Assembly (NCBI GenBank): GCA_020636495.1
Contig: JACJXQ010000008.1
Location: forward strand, 2,852,001 to 2,916,000
From: Chitinophagales bacterium
Lineage (GTDB): Bacteria; Bacteroidota; Bacteroidia; Chitinophagales; Chitinophagaceae
Direction of reading: 5' to 3'
Length of the DNA: 64,000 bases
Position numbers and translations under genes: made by a program. Under the pieces are notes generated by a model. That model saw nothing but the letters and a program-made list of their open reading frames with translations, did not search any database and was not told the origin of the DNA. This document shows, piece by piece, positions 35,069-43,481 of the stretch; the stretch's first letter is position 1, and each line of letters opens with the position of its first letter.

Positions 35069-35250
35069 ATGAGCGTGTTTTTATTTTTGGTTCTTGAATA
35101 AAAAACTACACCTGCTTACAAGTGTACGCTCTCACTTATTTTCCCTTATTCACTGTAAATATTGGGAAACACTTTGCAAAGTCAAATTTTATTTTCGTAC
35201 TTAACATATTGATTATTAACAATTAACCAATTATTAGCAATCAAAAAAAT

Positions 35251-36006
35251 CTACTTGATCGTAATGAGCTGGGTGCGTTGCTGGCCGCACAGGTAGGTCT
35301 TTTCAGGAGAGGTCTTACTTCTTTCGCCAAAATTCCGGTGTTCGAACACAAATTTGTAAGATTGACCTCTTTTCAGGTCATACTCAAAAAATGCATCGTC
35401 AGAATAATTGAATGTATAAGTTTCTCCCGGAGCTAGCTTTACAAAATCGGGATGATCGAACCTTTTCACAAAACTCAGTTTGCGCAATACCTTTACCGGT
35501 TTCCCTGATGTATGGAAAGGAGTAAACCTGAAATGTTTAGAGCTTACGAAAACATCAATTTTACAATCATTCTTAAAAATAAAATCATAACTCAGGTATG
35601 TTGCATAGTCCAGGGTAGTTGCTACTTTAATATCCATTTTCACGCAACTACAGTAATTGTTATTCTTGAGCACCTCGACAGCCTTGTCTTTCTCTCGTTC
35701 TGCTATCTGCTCTTTTGTCAATCCTTTCTTCAGTATTATAACCGTATCGATACGCCTGGGTTTGGGCTTTGGAGCTGTATCGCTCGGGTATATTACTATT
35801 ACCTTTTCTCTCATACTGGAAGCGGGGTCATAGTGGGGACGTACTTGTTCTACCTCTTCCTTTTTGTAAACGATCACAGTATCCTTAGTCTCATCTACTT
35901 TTACGTGAGACCTCTTATTAGAATTTTGTGCAAAAATATTCCCTGTCGGGAAAAACACCCCGAACATGGGAACCAATACCAAAAGCAGGACTCGAAGTAG
36001 CTGCAT
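35251..36006 (-). CDS. Secreted hypothetical protein, last gene of a protease/TPR cluster
   Basis: A 251-residue protein with a signal peptide (MQLLRVLLLVLVPMFGVFF to about residue 26). A charged, probably disordered segment with DTVIVYKKE and DTVIILKKG is followed by a beta-rich domain containing CSCVKMDIKV and LAPGETYTFNY. No family recognised. It follows the next upstream gene on its strand by only 14 bp, so the two are probably cotranscribed. Confidence 0.6.
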   Translation of the reverse strand: MQLLRVLLLVLVPMFGVFFPTGNIFAQNSNKRSHVKVDETKDTVIVYKKEEVEQVRPHYDPASSMREKVIVIYPSDTAPKPKPRRIDTVIILKKGLTKEQIAEREKDKAVEVLKNNNYCSCVKMDIKVATTLDYATYLSYDFIFKNDCKIDVFVSSKHFRFTPFHTSGKPVKVLRKLSFVKRFDHPDFVKLAPGETYTFNYSDDAFFEYDLKRGQSYKFVFEHRNFGERSKTSPEKTYLCGQQRTQLITIK

Positions 36007-36020
36007 AAACTACTAATATA

Positions 36021-36443
36021 CTACTTACAGGGAATAAACACAGGGTCCGGCATACCCGGATCGAAATTAAGGAACACTGTTTCGTCCTGGTCGGTATACT
36101 TTAGTTGAATACCCTCATCTACGGCCAGCTTTCTGCAGCCCTTCGGCGTGCCGATAGAAAACTCTTTTACCCTGCCCAGCCTGACAGGCACTATTAACTT
36201 GTTCTTAAATGTATCCTCATCTTTGGGAACTATAAATTCTCCGTAGAGAGTATCCCCATTTTTATAATAGTTATAGCCATACAGGTTGTAGCAGTCCAGC
36301 ACAGCTTTATCACACCCCAATAATTCTACCTCGATAGTTTCGTATAAGGGTATAGCACAGAAAGAAAAAGCCTGTTGTGCAGATGCTTTGCCTGCAAATA
36401 GAGCAAAGAGTATTGACAATATCAGCCGTTTAATACCGGGCAT
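36021..36443 (-). CDS. Small secreted protein, unknown
   Basis: A 140-residue exported protein with signal peptide MPGIKRLILSILFALFAGKASA. Several cysteines occur in the mature part (SFCAIP, LLGCDKAVLDC, PKGCRKL, FIPCK), consistent with disulfides. It lies 18 bp after the TPR lipoprotein gene and 14 bp before the next hypothetical gene on the minus strand. Family unknown. Confidence 0.6.
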   Translation of the reverse strand: MPGIKRLILSILFALFAGKASAQQAFSFCAIPLYETIEVELLGCDKAVLDCYNLYGYNYYKNGDTLYGEFIVPKDEDTFKNKLIVPVRLGRVKEFSIGTPKGCRKLAVDEGIQLKYTDQDETVFLNFDPGMPDPVFIPCK

Positions 36444-36461
36444 ACACCATAAAGATAATGC

Positions 36462-37463
36462 TTATTTACCGGCCAGTCTCTTTAGCCCTTCTTTAGGGTC
36501 TTCATAACTCTCGTCAAATACAAGCGATTGTTTATAGTCAATGATCGCTTCTTCTTTTTTACCCATCAATTCGTAGCAAAGCCCCCTGTTAAAATAGGCT
36601 TCCGGGTCGCGGGGGTCGAGTTTGGTCAGGATATCATACTGGCGGAATGCCTTCTGCAAGGAGTCTTGCTGCATATATATATACCCCAGGTTGTAATAGG
36701 AACTGGTGTAGAAACGGTCCTTGAGGATGGCACTGATGTACTCATTTTTAGCTAACTCATAATCACCCTTGTCCTGAAAATATACGCCCCGTGCATAGAT
36801 AGGAAAGACGTCTGTAGTATCCAGCTTAAAGGCATTATCATAGTATTGCAGTGCCAACGGATTTGCCTGCATACCATAAACAATACCCAATTGTATCATT
36901 GCTTCGCGATAGGAGGGTTCTACCTGCAATGCTGTCTGAAAACTGGACAAAGCTCTTGTTGTGTCCTTCAGGCTCTTATATACCATGCCTTTTAGATAGT
37001 ATCCTTCGGGGTCGTATACATCCTGTCTTAAAACAAGGTTTATCTCACTCAATGCCTTGGAATAATCCTCAATGAAAAGATACATTTTTGCCAGCTTGAG
37101 ATGAGACTTCCTGTCCTTAGGGTTCAATTCCAGCGCCTTACCTATCCATTTCACACTACCTTCCATATCCTTATGTTCAAACAGCATATCGCCGATAGCA
37201 CTATAGTATTCAGCACGTGTTGAATCAAGAGAAATAGCCTTTTTATAATCAACAAGTGCCAGGCTATCCGACTCCATGCCATCCAGCATTACAGCACGCT
37301 CAAAATACAGGCGGGCGTTATCAGGGTCTTTTTTTATCTCTTCCGTCACCTTAACAATGGCGGGCTCTCTGAATATCGGGTCATCATTCACAATAGTATC
37401 CGTATCGTTGCCACAGGCAGTAACCAATAATATCGCAGGGAGTATCAACCTATTCAACTTCAT
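36462..37463 (-). CDS. TPR-repeat lipoprotein
   Basis: A 333-residue protein with a lipoprotein signal (MKLNRLILPAILLVTAC, Cys17). Eight or so TPR motifs follow from about residue 40, recognisable from repeated A-x-x-x-Y/F...A/P-x pairs such as AEYYSAIGDMLFEHKD and SSYYNLGYIYMQQDSLQKAF. It is an outer-membrane- or periplasm-facing scaffold for protein-protein contacts. In Bacteroidota such lipoproteins often assist outer-membrane assembly, gliding or T9SS; here that is inference from the T9SS protease gene 35 bp upstream. Confidence 0.8.
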   Translation of the reverse strand: MKLNRLILPAILLVTACGNDTDTIVNDDPIFREPAIVKVTEEIKKDPDNARLYFERAVMLDGMESDSLALVDYKKAISLDSTRAEYYSAIGDMLFEHKDMEGSVKWIGKALELNPKDRKSHLKLAKMYLFIEDYSKALSEINLVLRQDVYDPEGYYLKGMVYKSLKDTTRALSSFQTALQVEPSYREAMIQLGIVYGMQANPLALQYYDNAFKLDTTDVFPIYARGVYFQDKGDYELAKNEYISAILKDRFYTSSYYNLGYIYMQQDSLQKAFRQYDILTKLDPRDPEAYFNRGLCYELMGKKEEAIIDYKQSLVFDESYEDPKEGLKRLAGK

Positions 37464-37498
37464 AACTGCAAACTTAACTAATTTGTCATTTGGAATAA

Positions 37499-38878
37499 TT
37501 ACCGCACAAACACCTTATGCACCTGTTTACCACTATCAAAATTCAGCACAACGAAATACAGGCCGCTTTGTTCAGCAGCCATACTGAATGTATAGAACCC
37601 CGATTGTTGTTCATATTCTTCAGCTGCCACTACCCTACCTGCCATATCTGTAATAAGTATGTTTTTCAATCCTATCGGCTGATTACGGAATACGACATTT
37701 ATCCTGTCCTCTGACGGATTAGGGTATACAGTGTAATTATTCTGTGCAACAGAAACCGTAGTATCAGGATAGGCCAGCAACCAGGGGTGTTGTGTGAGTG
37801 GATAAACATCGGCTCCCGGCTGTATCGTTCCTTTCATTTTGGCTACCTGATCATGCGTAAACAACAACAGGCAACGATCTGCTGAATAGTCCATGTAATT
37901 CATGAACATGATACCATCGCCCGTCTTTACACAACCATCATATTTAGGATAGCTGCTACAGCCAGATGAAGGATATGCCTGCGGAGGTGTATCAGATATT
38001 CCATCATCCTCACCCCCTGTATCAGGGCATTTGCCATTATCGTCACCCCATATATGCAACAGGTCAAAATAATGGCCTATCTCATGCGTTAACGTTCTGC
38101 CTCCATCCGAGTCTTTTACATAATAATCAAAAGGTGATACCCTTTTGCCAAATGCGCCATAGTGCAATACGATGCCTCTCTCCATCATGCCAATACCGTT
38201 GTTGTCAGCCGCGATATAAGTAGGTATGGCAAGTCCCAGGATATTAGTAGCCTTCCCATCGTCCAGTGGGTTGATGAGCCATATATTCAGATAGCTTTCC
38301 GGATCCCAAGCGTCTGCCCCCCCGCCTGCTGTATATTTCGCACCGCTGAAACCAAACCCGGAACCATATCCCCCCTCTATATCAAAACCCGGCAGGTTTG
38401 TAATTCTTACCTCGTAACCAGGTGTAGGAGATCCGTCAGGTGCGGTATGTGCCAGGCCAAAACTGACACCTGCATTGCCAAATAAGGCTTTAAACCCTCC
38501 GGGTATCAACACACTATCCGCATTCCGTGCATTAAAATCTTTGTTGATGACAGATAATTGTGAGTCCAGTCTTTGCTCAATGCCGACAGTATTACGTATT
38601 GAACTTAGCTGATTTGTTGTAAGTATTATGTGGAACACCACTGGGATAACGGGATTATCTAAAGACGCTGTCGTCTTCATAGCTGCTCTTTCACTATACC
38701 TTTCTCCAGAACGTACCTTGTCATATGTCTCTTTAAAAGCCGGATGTGTTGACATTACAGTACTGATGGTCCTGTCGAAACCACACTTGGGCCCTTGCTG
38801 CGCATAAGATGGCAACAGGCACAAAATCTGAATACCTGTGAGGACAATAAGCTTGCCGTAAGATCTGATTGTAAGCAT
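37499..38878 (-). CDS. Secreted M43 (cytophagalysin/pappalysin-like) metalloprotease with T9SS sorting domain
   Basis: A secreted zinc protease of 459 residues. The start at the ATG at 38878 is preferred because it places the signal peptide (GKLIVLTGIQILCLLPSYAQ) near the N-terminus; two upstream ATGs (38896 and 38911-level) are possible. The pro-region starts GPKCGFDRTISTVMSTHP, resembling the larger protease at 23.8 kb. The zinc site HEIGHYFDLLHIWGD is near residue 264, followed by CPDTGGEDDGISDTPPQ, a hallmark of M43B. The catalytic domain ends with a Met-turn region (MFMNYMDYSADRC). The T9SS sorting domain runs from VYPNPSEDRINVVF to VHKVFVR. Confidence 0.9.
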   Translation of the reverse strand: MLTIRSYGKLIVLTGIQILCLLPSYAQQGPKCGFDRTISTVMSTHPAFKETYDKVRSGERYSERAAMKTTASLDNPVIPVVFHIILTTNQLSSIRNTVGIEQRLDSQLSVINKDFNARNADSVLIPGGFKALFGNAGVSFGLAHTAPDGSPTPGYEVRITNLPGFDIEGGYGSGFGFSGAKYTAGGGADAWDPESYLNIWLINPLDDGKATNILGLAIPTYIAADNNGIGMMERGIVLHYGAFGKRVSPFDYYVKDSDGGRTLTHEIGHYFDLLHIWGDDNGKCPDTGGEDDGISDTPPQAYPSSGCSSYPKYDGCVKTGDGIMFMNYMDYSADRCLLLFTHDQVAKMKGTIQPGADVYPLTQHPWLLAYPDTTVSVAQNNYTVYPNPSEDRINVVFRNQPIGLKNILITDMAGRVVAAEEYEQQSGFYTFSMAAEQSGLYFVVLNFDSGKQVHKVFVR

Positions 38879-38940
38879 CTGCTCAAAAATAGACATATCA
38901 TTGAAAATCACAGCCTCAACAATGTAATATATTCAACAGG

Positions 38941-39660
38941 CTACCTGCCTGTACCGCCCGACCTGTAATATACATTCAGGAAAAACATAGGGTTGATCAT
39001 TTGCCCCGTGAGCTGTGGCTGCAGAATAAAATATTGATAATTCTTATCTATTATATCAACCCGGTAGTTATTACCCTGGTCCATCATATATATGTAATGC
39101 AACTGGAAGCCGATACCATAATAAAATTTCGAGCCTTGTCCCATAGGCCTTATGTATTCTACATTCAGATATAAGGCTGGCAGTGTTGCTTTGTTATACA
39201 GAGAAGAATCTTCAATTATCCTGCTGATGTCATTATCAGAACGTTTGCTTATCTGCACCCTGTAGCCTTTCAGGAAATTTGCACCCACACCTATTCCATA
39301 TAGCAATTCAGCATCATTGTTCATCTTTTTCCTTACGCGGCCCAATAGTGTAACATTAGCATTCCGGAAGTCCATATACAACACATCCTGCCCCCCATTA
39401 AACCTTTCTACCGGCAATATCATGGGAGATATCCCGGCAATTATCGAACCGGAAAATGTTGCTTCTTCAGGAGCGTAGCTTATCACAGCCCTGGCACCGG
39501 GCGCACCTGAGGCATGATTATGCCCTTTTACATAGTTATTAAAAAGCATGGGGAAACCCAATTCTGCACCCACACCTATATCCAACTGCGCATGGGACAT
39601 ATGACAACCGCACATCAACAGCAAAATGGTAATTATCTTTTTCATCCTCTTGGTTTTCAA
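38941..39660 (-). CDS. Outer-membrane beta-barrel-like protein, unknown
   Basis: A 239-residue exported protein; the signal peptide is MKKIITILLLMCGCHMSHA from the internal ATG at 39645, or with five more residues from 39660. The mature part has alternating amphipathic strands (LDIGVGAELGFPM, YGIGVGANFLKGYRV, YYGIGFQLHYIYM) as in small outer-membrane barrels, with MFFLNVYYRS near its end. It is upstream of the protease gene on the same strand, 62 bp away. Family not resolved. Confidence 0.55.
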   Translation of the reverse strand: MKTKRMKKIITILLLMCGCHMSHAQLDIGVGAELGFPMLFNNYVKGHNHASGAPGARAVISYAPEEATFSGSIIAGISPMILPVERFNGGQDVLYMDFRNANVTLLGRVRKKMNNDAELLYGIGVGANFLKGYRVQISKRSDNDISRIIEDSSLYNKATLPALYLNVEYIRPMGQGSKFYYGIGFQLHYIYMMDQGNNYRVDIIDKNYQYFILQPQLTGQMINPMFFLNVYYRSGGTGR

Positions 39661-39696
39661 ATTAATTCACGGCGATAAGCATTGCAATATTACACA

Positions 39697-39725
39697 AAAC
39701 CGGACTGACATAGCCAGCCCGGTTT
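39697..39725 (-). terminator. Probable terminator of the 39.75-kb gene
   Basis: AAACCGG and CCGGTTT are separated by 15 bases that can pair further; on the minus strand the stem ends in TTTT. It lies 26 bp beyond the stop codon of the minus-strand gene. Confidence 0.5.
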
Positions 39726-39751
39726 ATTTCTATCCCTTATAGACAGTAAAA

Positions 39752-40312
39752 TTATATCTGTGTAGCAGTATATACAACATCTATTGCATAGGCACCAGCA
39801 GGATATACGAATCCCGGTGTGGCCTTATACATAAAGCTGAAAGCCTGGTTAGAACCCGGGTTGCAATCAAGCAACACCAATTGATTGAACTCCCTGAGCG
39901 AGTAAAACGAAGTAGTTGTATATGGGCCTGAAAGCGTGCCTCCCGTTGAATTGGAGGTTACTTTCATTCCTAATACACCGCTTACAGGCATAGTAGGTGC
40001 AGGCGTGGTGGTGCCGGAATAAGTGAAATTGGTTGTATTGGTCTTCACTTCTATTTTGAACTTCTTGGTAGAACGTACTTTCAATTCCTGTTGTGCTGAC
40101 TCTACGCCGTTAGCATAGTCGTTCACGGTATTGAACTGCAGGTTCACTACCGGGCCCGTAGCAGAACCATTGCTGGTAAAAGTAATATCAATGGCATTAC
40201 TTAATAAAAGGTTTACTGTTTGAGAAGCAGCGGCATCCATATTTGCCTGATTTTGCGCACTGACACTCAATGCTGAAAGCGACAAAGCCGCAATAGTCAA
40301 TAACTTTTTCAT
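39752..40312 (-). CDS. Exported beta-rich (DUF4402/pilin-like) protein
   Basis: A 186-residue exported protein with signal peptide MKKLLTIAALSLSALSVSA. The mature chain is Thr/Ser/Asn-rich: it opens NMDAAASQTVNLLLSNAIDITF, contains LKVRSTKKFKIEVKTNTTNF, and ends PAGAYAIDVVYTATQI. This pattern resembles fimbrial-like or DUF4402-type domains that end in a strand of the form YxxxVxYTA; the match is by eye only. A -7-like CATATTTG sits at 40343-40350 on the minus strand. Confidence 0.6.
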   Translation of the reverse strand: MKKLLTIAALSLSALSVSAQNQANMDAAASQTVNLLLSNAIDITFTSNGSATGPVVNLQFNTVNDYANGVESAQQELKVRSTKKFKIEVKTNTTNFTYSGTTTPAPTMPVSGVLGMKVTSNSTGGTLSGPYTTTSFYSLREFNQLVLLDCNPGSNQAFSFMYKATPGFVYPAGAYAIDVVYTATQI

Positions 40313-40673
40313 ATGCTGTGTTTTTTATTATTGTTAGCGGCACAAATATGATAGCGAAAACGGCTGATTCCTAACAAACAAGGTGCCTTTAACTACTACC
40401 GGTGTTAATACTTAACCATCAGTTATGCTGTGTCGTACGCATAATCCGGTTGATTAACGGGAGGACAATACTCCATTTACAAATCGGCAACATATGCCAA
40501 TCCCTTACCGGCAAGGCTTTCGCCGGTCAGTTCCTAACAGCTTGTTAATCGCTTATAAACAAGTAGTTAAGGAGCTTCAAAAGTTTCATTTAAGGGGTGT
40601 TGGTGTCGCATATTTGTATGGCAATACAACAAAACACAAAACAAGCAAACTAACGAACATCAAACTGAAACCA
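40313..40673 (+). other. Intergenic region with divergent promoter-like elements
   Basis: About 360 bp without a convincing gene. On the minus strand CATATTTG at 40343-40350 lies 30 bp before the ATG of the 39.75-kb gene. On the plus strand CATATTTG at 40609-40616 lies 58 bp before the small gene at 40674. Both differ from TAnnTTTG at one base. An open frame starting at 40494 runs into the small gene but has no signal or domain of its own. Confidence 0.4.
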
Positions 40674-40823
40674 ATGAGAAAATTAATGACATACCCGGTA
40701 GGCATAGTGCTTAAAGCATATATGGCTTATGCATTCATTCTTATAGAGCGCGAAAAAAGGAAAGAACAACGCGCCGAGAAACTGACCAAGAAACCGGTAT
40801 TTCAAACTGCTATCAGCAAATAA
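40674..40823 (+). CDS. Small membrane protein, unknown
   Basis: Forty-nine residues from the ATG at 40674: a hydrophobic helix (YPVGIVLKAYMAYAFILI) followed by a strongly charged tail (EREKRKEQRAEKLTKK). An upstream in-frame ATG at 40494 would add 60 residues of uncharacteristic sequence and is less likely. A CATATTTG element 58 bp upstream could serve as -7 element. The stop codon is directly adjacent to the stop of the convergent lipoprotein gene. Confidence 0.45.
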   Translation: MRKLMTYPVGIVLKAYMAYAFILIEREKRKEQRAEKLTKKPVFQTAISK

Positions 40824-41318
40824 TCACCAACGCCCCTTCTGCAGGTAAAGGAAATCTCCCCTCTGCCAATCATTATTTATCGAGAAATACGTTATCGCTT
40901 TACTACAGGTTGTATTATCATCTCCACACCGCACCAACTGCGATTTATTATTATCATCAAATATTGTTGTGAAGTAAAATATCTTGCCGGTAGCAGGTAG
41001 GTAAATGGCCCAGTCATTATCCGATGTAATGCCATCCAGGTTACCAATTGTTCTGTAATCTGAAAATTGCAGGGTATCAGGCTTGAGCGTTACAGCTGCA
41101 GACCCGTAGTAAATAAATTGTGCAGAATCCAATACCTCTCCCCATGGATTGTCTTTGGCAAACCTCCTGAGTGTGAAATTACGAACCTCATTCCTGTCGA
41201 ACCCCGTAAAAGCAAAATCCAGCGTTTCAGATGTACAATACACCTTCTTATGGCAACAGGATGAAATGGTCAACACACTGAGTAATAATCCGATCCAAAC
41301 AGGGAAAAGTCTATTCAT
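40824..41318 (-). CDS. Lipoprotein, unknown
   Basis: A 164-residue lipoprotein with lipobox LTISSC (Cys21), then CHKKVYC. The mature part is beta-rich with Tyr, Asp and Asn (GFDRNEVRNFTLRRF, DNDWAIYLPATGKIFYF). No family recognised. It is divergent from the HH-lipoprotein gene at 41.5 kb; the 194-bp gap between them contains an AATACAGGTAT element (41346-41356). Confidence 0.6.
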   Translation of the reverse strand: MNRLFPVWIGLLLSVLTISSCCHKKVYCTSETLDFAFTGFDRNEVRNFTLRRFAKDNPWGEVLDSAQFIYYGSAAVTLKPDTLQFSDYRTIGNLDGITSDNDWAIYLPATGKIFYFTTIFDDNNKSQLVRCGDDNTTCSKAITYFSINNDWQRGDFLYLQKGRW

Positions 41319-41345
41319 ATAAAAAAAGTCTCTAAAAACGGCAAA

Positions 41346-41367
41346 AATACAGGTATTAAAATACTGT
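41346..41367 (+). promoter_or_regulatory. Candidate operator shared with the 42-kb operon
   Basis: AATACAGGTAT at 41346-41356 recurs identically at 42508-42518, and here continues as an imperfect palindrome (ACAGGTATT ... AATACTGT) up to 41367. It lies in the divergent region between two lipoprotein genes. A regulator-binding role is inference. Confidence 0.35.
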
Positions 41368-41512
41368 CATGCAAGTTTTGTGTCATTTCTGCAAAAAGAA
41401 TTAATGGCAGGCCACGGCGATTATTATAATTTGGAGGGTCAATTATATACTTTCAAACAGATTTTTTATAAATTGGGCTTTAATTATCAATACAATACAT
41501 TTTTATATAGCT

Positions 41513-41959
41513 ATGCGTATTACATATAATATCCTCGGTTGTGTATTTGCCACAGTGATCTTGCTGGGTTGCGTGAGAAAGAATGACGTGCTGGACCCGA
41601 TAACCACACCGCCGGGTGGCAAAACCGATAGCCTGGGTGCCACACTAAAAGTTACCCCCCAACATCACAAAGTAACCATCAATGCGGGTATGGTATATAT
41701 TAAATATGCAGCTAAAACAATGCCTGCCAGCATGGATATGTACGACGATTCAATGACTGTTGCATCAAGTGCAGCTATGTTCGACAGCCTGACGCAAGGA
41801 GATTACTATATCTATGCCATTGGCCACGATTATTCTTTGCAACAAGGTAGTGATGTAGTATATGGTGGTGCATACTTCCATATCATCGACTCTGCTGAAA
41901 TTACATATGACCTGTATCTGCAGTTGGATAATCCCAATCACCACGACTACAGGAGATAA
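41513..41959 (+). CDS. Lipoprotein paralogous to the last gene of the copper-type operon
   Basis: A 148-residue lipoprotein with lipobox VILLGC (Cys20). The mature domain contains LKVTPQHHKVTINAGMVYI, then KTMPASMDMYDDS and GDYYIYAIGHDYS. The same order occurs in the protein at 44.73 kb (IKATPKHHDINIDS, DMPSSYDEE, KKGKYYLYGEGWD), so the two are paralogues sharing a His-His pair, a K/A-x-MP motif and a GxYYxY strand. A metal-related role is inferred from the neighbouring MbnP operon. It is followed by its own terminator. Confidence 0.65.
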   Translation: MRITYNILGCVFATVILLGCVRKNDVLDPITTPPGGKTDSLGATLKVTPQHHKVTINAGMVYIKYAAKTMPASMDMYDDSMTVASSAAMFDSLTQGDYYIYAIGHDYSLQQGSDVVYGGAYFHIIDSAEITYDLYLQLDNPNHHDYRR

Positions 41960-41986
41960 TATTACGATCGGAACTTTATATAAGAG

Positions 41987-42013
41987 AACCGCCCATAACA
42001 GGCGGTTTTTTTT
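41987..42013 (+). terminator. Terminator between the lipoprotein gene and the copper-type operon
   Basis: AACCGCC pairs with GGCGGTT around CATAACA and is followed by TTTTTT, 28 bp after the stop codon. Confidence 0.85.
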
Positions 42014-42044
42014 ATGCTCACCCAACCAATTGAGCGTATATACC

Positions 42045-42052
42045 TATCTTTG
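42045..42052 (+). promoter_or_regulatory. -7 element of the copper-type operon
   Basis: TATCTTTG, a perfect TAnnTTTG match, ends 7 bp before the GTG start at 42060, so the mRNA would be nearly leaderless. No convincing -33 element was seen. Confidence 0.6.
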
Positions 42053-42059
42053 TGAATAA

Positions 42060-42437
42060 GTGAAGCAATTACTTGCCATATTCCTTTTGGTTTCCATCAG
42101 CTACCAGTTTGTGGCTAAGATGGGTGTGATTGTCTGGTACGAGGCCAACCAGGACTACATAGCCTCGGAACTATGCGAAAACAAAGAAAAGCCTCAACTG
42201 CATTGTAACGGTAAATGTTACCTGAAAAAACAACTCAATAAGGTGGATGATACCCGGAATGACAAACAATTACCCGGTAAAAAAGTAAAATCTGAACTAC
42301 CGGAATATGTTGTTTCTTCCGCAAATTTCTCAACAATAGCTTTCCCTGCCGAAACAGCTCCTCAAAACAGCATATACAATAACCTGTATACATTCGAAGC
42401 CAGTTATTATATCTTCCACCCACCACCTGTTTGCTGA
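42060..42437 (+). CDS. Small exported CxxxC protein ending IFHPPPVC, first gene of copper-type operon
   Basis: A 125-residue protein with a GTG start, chosen because the -7 element is just upstream and the signal segment (MKQLLAIFLLVSISYQFVA) begins there. The motif C-x9-C-x3-C (ELCENKEKPQLHCNGKCYL) near residue 38 could hold a metal or form a disulfide. The C-terminus is YYIFHPPPVC, sharing IFHPP with the 17.5-kb small protein. It is the first gene of five in a unit bounded by terminators. Role unknown; a metal-handling accessory is inferred from context. Confidence 0.65.
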   Translation: MKQLLAIFLLVSISYQFVAKMGVIVWYEANQDYIASELCENKEKPQLHCNGKCYLKKQLNKVDDTRNDKQLPGKKVKSELPEYVVSSANFSTIAFPAETAPQNSIYNNLYTFEASYYIFHPPPVC

Positions 42438-42451
42438 GCCATTTTCTGTTA

Positions 42452-42519
42452 CATACCTGTTAGAACATTATTTACACCACATGAAATATTGTGTAATGTC
42501 GTCTGTTAATACAGGTATG
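42452..42519 (+). promoter_or_regulatory. Nested inverted repeat in the intercistronic leader
   Basis: Between the first two genes of the operon, CATACCTGT (42452-42460) is perfectly complementary to ACAGGTATG (42511-42519). Inside it, ACATTA and ACAC (42465-42477, with a TTT bulge) pair with GTGTAATGT (42491-42499). The whole could fold into a two-part stem 28 bp before the next ATG. Its 3' arm includes the 11-mer AATACAGGTAT that also occurs at 41346. It may be a cis-regulatory RNA structure or a pair of protein-binding sites. Confidence 0.45.
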
Positions 42520-42546
42520 GATCAATGTATCAGTAAATAATATCCA

Positions 42547-43470
42547 ATGAAATATCTGATGGGTTGTGTTATGCTGTTATTATGCAGCAGCACAACAATT
42601 ACAGCATGCGATGTATGCGGATGCTCGTCCGGCAACCAGAACCTGGGCTTGCTACCACAAATGTACCGGCACTTTGTGGGGGTGCAATACCAGTTCAACA
42701 GCTTTACGAGTACGCACATACCATTAAGCGATACAAAACCTGTGGAGTATTCAAACGAGTATTACAGGAACATGCAACTCTGGGGCAGGCTTTATATAGG
42801 TAAAAAATGGCAATTCTTCGGTTTTCTGCCTTACAGGTATAACACAAGTACCTATACTGCTTATAGTGTACCTTCTAAGGGGTTGGGTGACGCCACCTTG
42901 TTGGCCAACTATACCTTTTACCTAACACCTGACAGCTCTACATCGCCGGTAAGGCAAAGACTGCAGGGAGGAGCAGGCATAAAAGCTCCAACAGGTAGCT
43001 ATGTGGGCGTAACACAACTGGAGCGTGAAGGCCTGCCGAACATGCAGGCAGGCACAGGTTCGTGGGACATACCCATAAACGCAAATTACACCCTGCGCTA
43101 CAAACAGGCAGGTATCAACGCAGATGCTTCTTTTAACCTGACAACTGCGAATAAGGATAATTACAAATACGGCAACAGGTTTACAGCACAGTTGACAGGA
43201 TTCTACTGGATACAAAAGAATAAGTTATCACTACTGCCACAAGCCGGCGCGCGCTATGAATATGCGCTGCACGACTATGATAACTACAATAGAAAATGGC
43301 TGAATAAACAGACCGGTGGCTATATAGTATCATGCACAGCAGGTGTACAGGCCTATTACAATAGCATAGGCCTGCAACTGCAATACAGCAAGCCCCTGGC
43401 ACAGGTCTATGGTGGCGGATACATCAAAGCATTGCAACGTATAGACGTTGGAATAATGCTCTTATTTTAA
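42547..43470 (+). CDS. Outer-membrane barrel-like protein with CDVCGCS N-terminus
   Basis: A 307-residue exported protein. The signal peptide ends near ITA and the mature protein begins CDVCGCSSGNQNLGLLPQM, a motif of a Bacteroidota outer-membrane transporter-like family often found near copper genes (from memory). The remainder has strand-like segments (FVGVQYQFNSFTST, LWGRLYIGKKWQFFGFLPYRY, GLQLQYSKPLAQ) ending in VGIMLLF, a barrel-type end. The cysteine cluster at the mature N-terminus could bind metal or be acylated. It is the second gene, 109 bp after the first. Confidence 0.7.
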   Translation: MKYLMGCVMLLLCSSTTITACDVCGCSSGNQNLGLLPQMYRHFVGVQYQFNSFTSTHIPLSDTKPVEYSNEYYRNMQLWGRLYIGKKWQFFGFLPYRYNTSTYTAYSVPSKGLGDATLLANYTFYLTPDSSTSPVRQRLQGGAGIKAPTGSYVGVTQLEREGLPNMQAGTGSWDIPINANYTLRYKQAGINADASFNLTTANKDNYKYGNRFTAQLTGFYWIQKNKLSLLPQAGARYEYALHDYDNYNRKWLNKQTGGYIVSCTAGVQAYYNSIGLQLQYSKPLAQVYGGGYIKALQRIDVGIMLLF

Positions 43471-43481
43471 AAACAAAAGAA

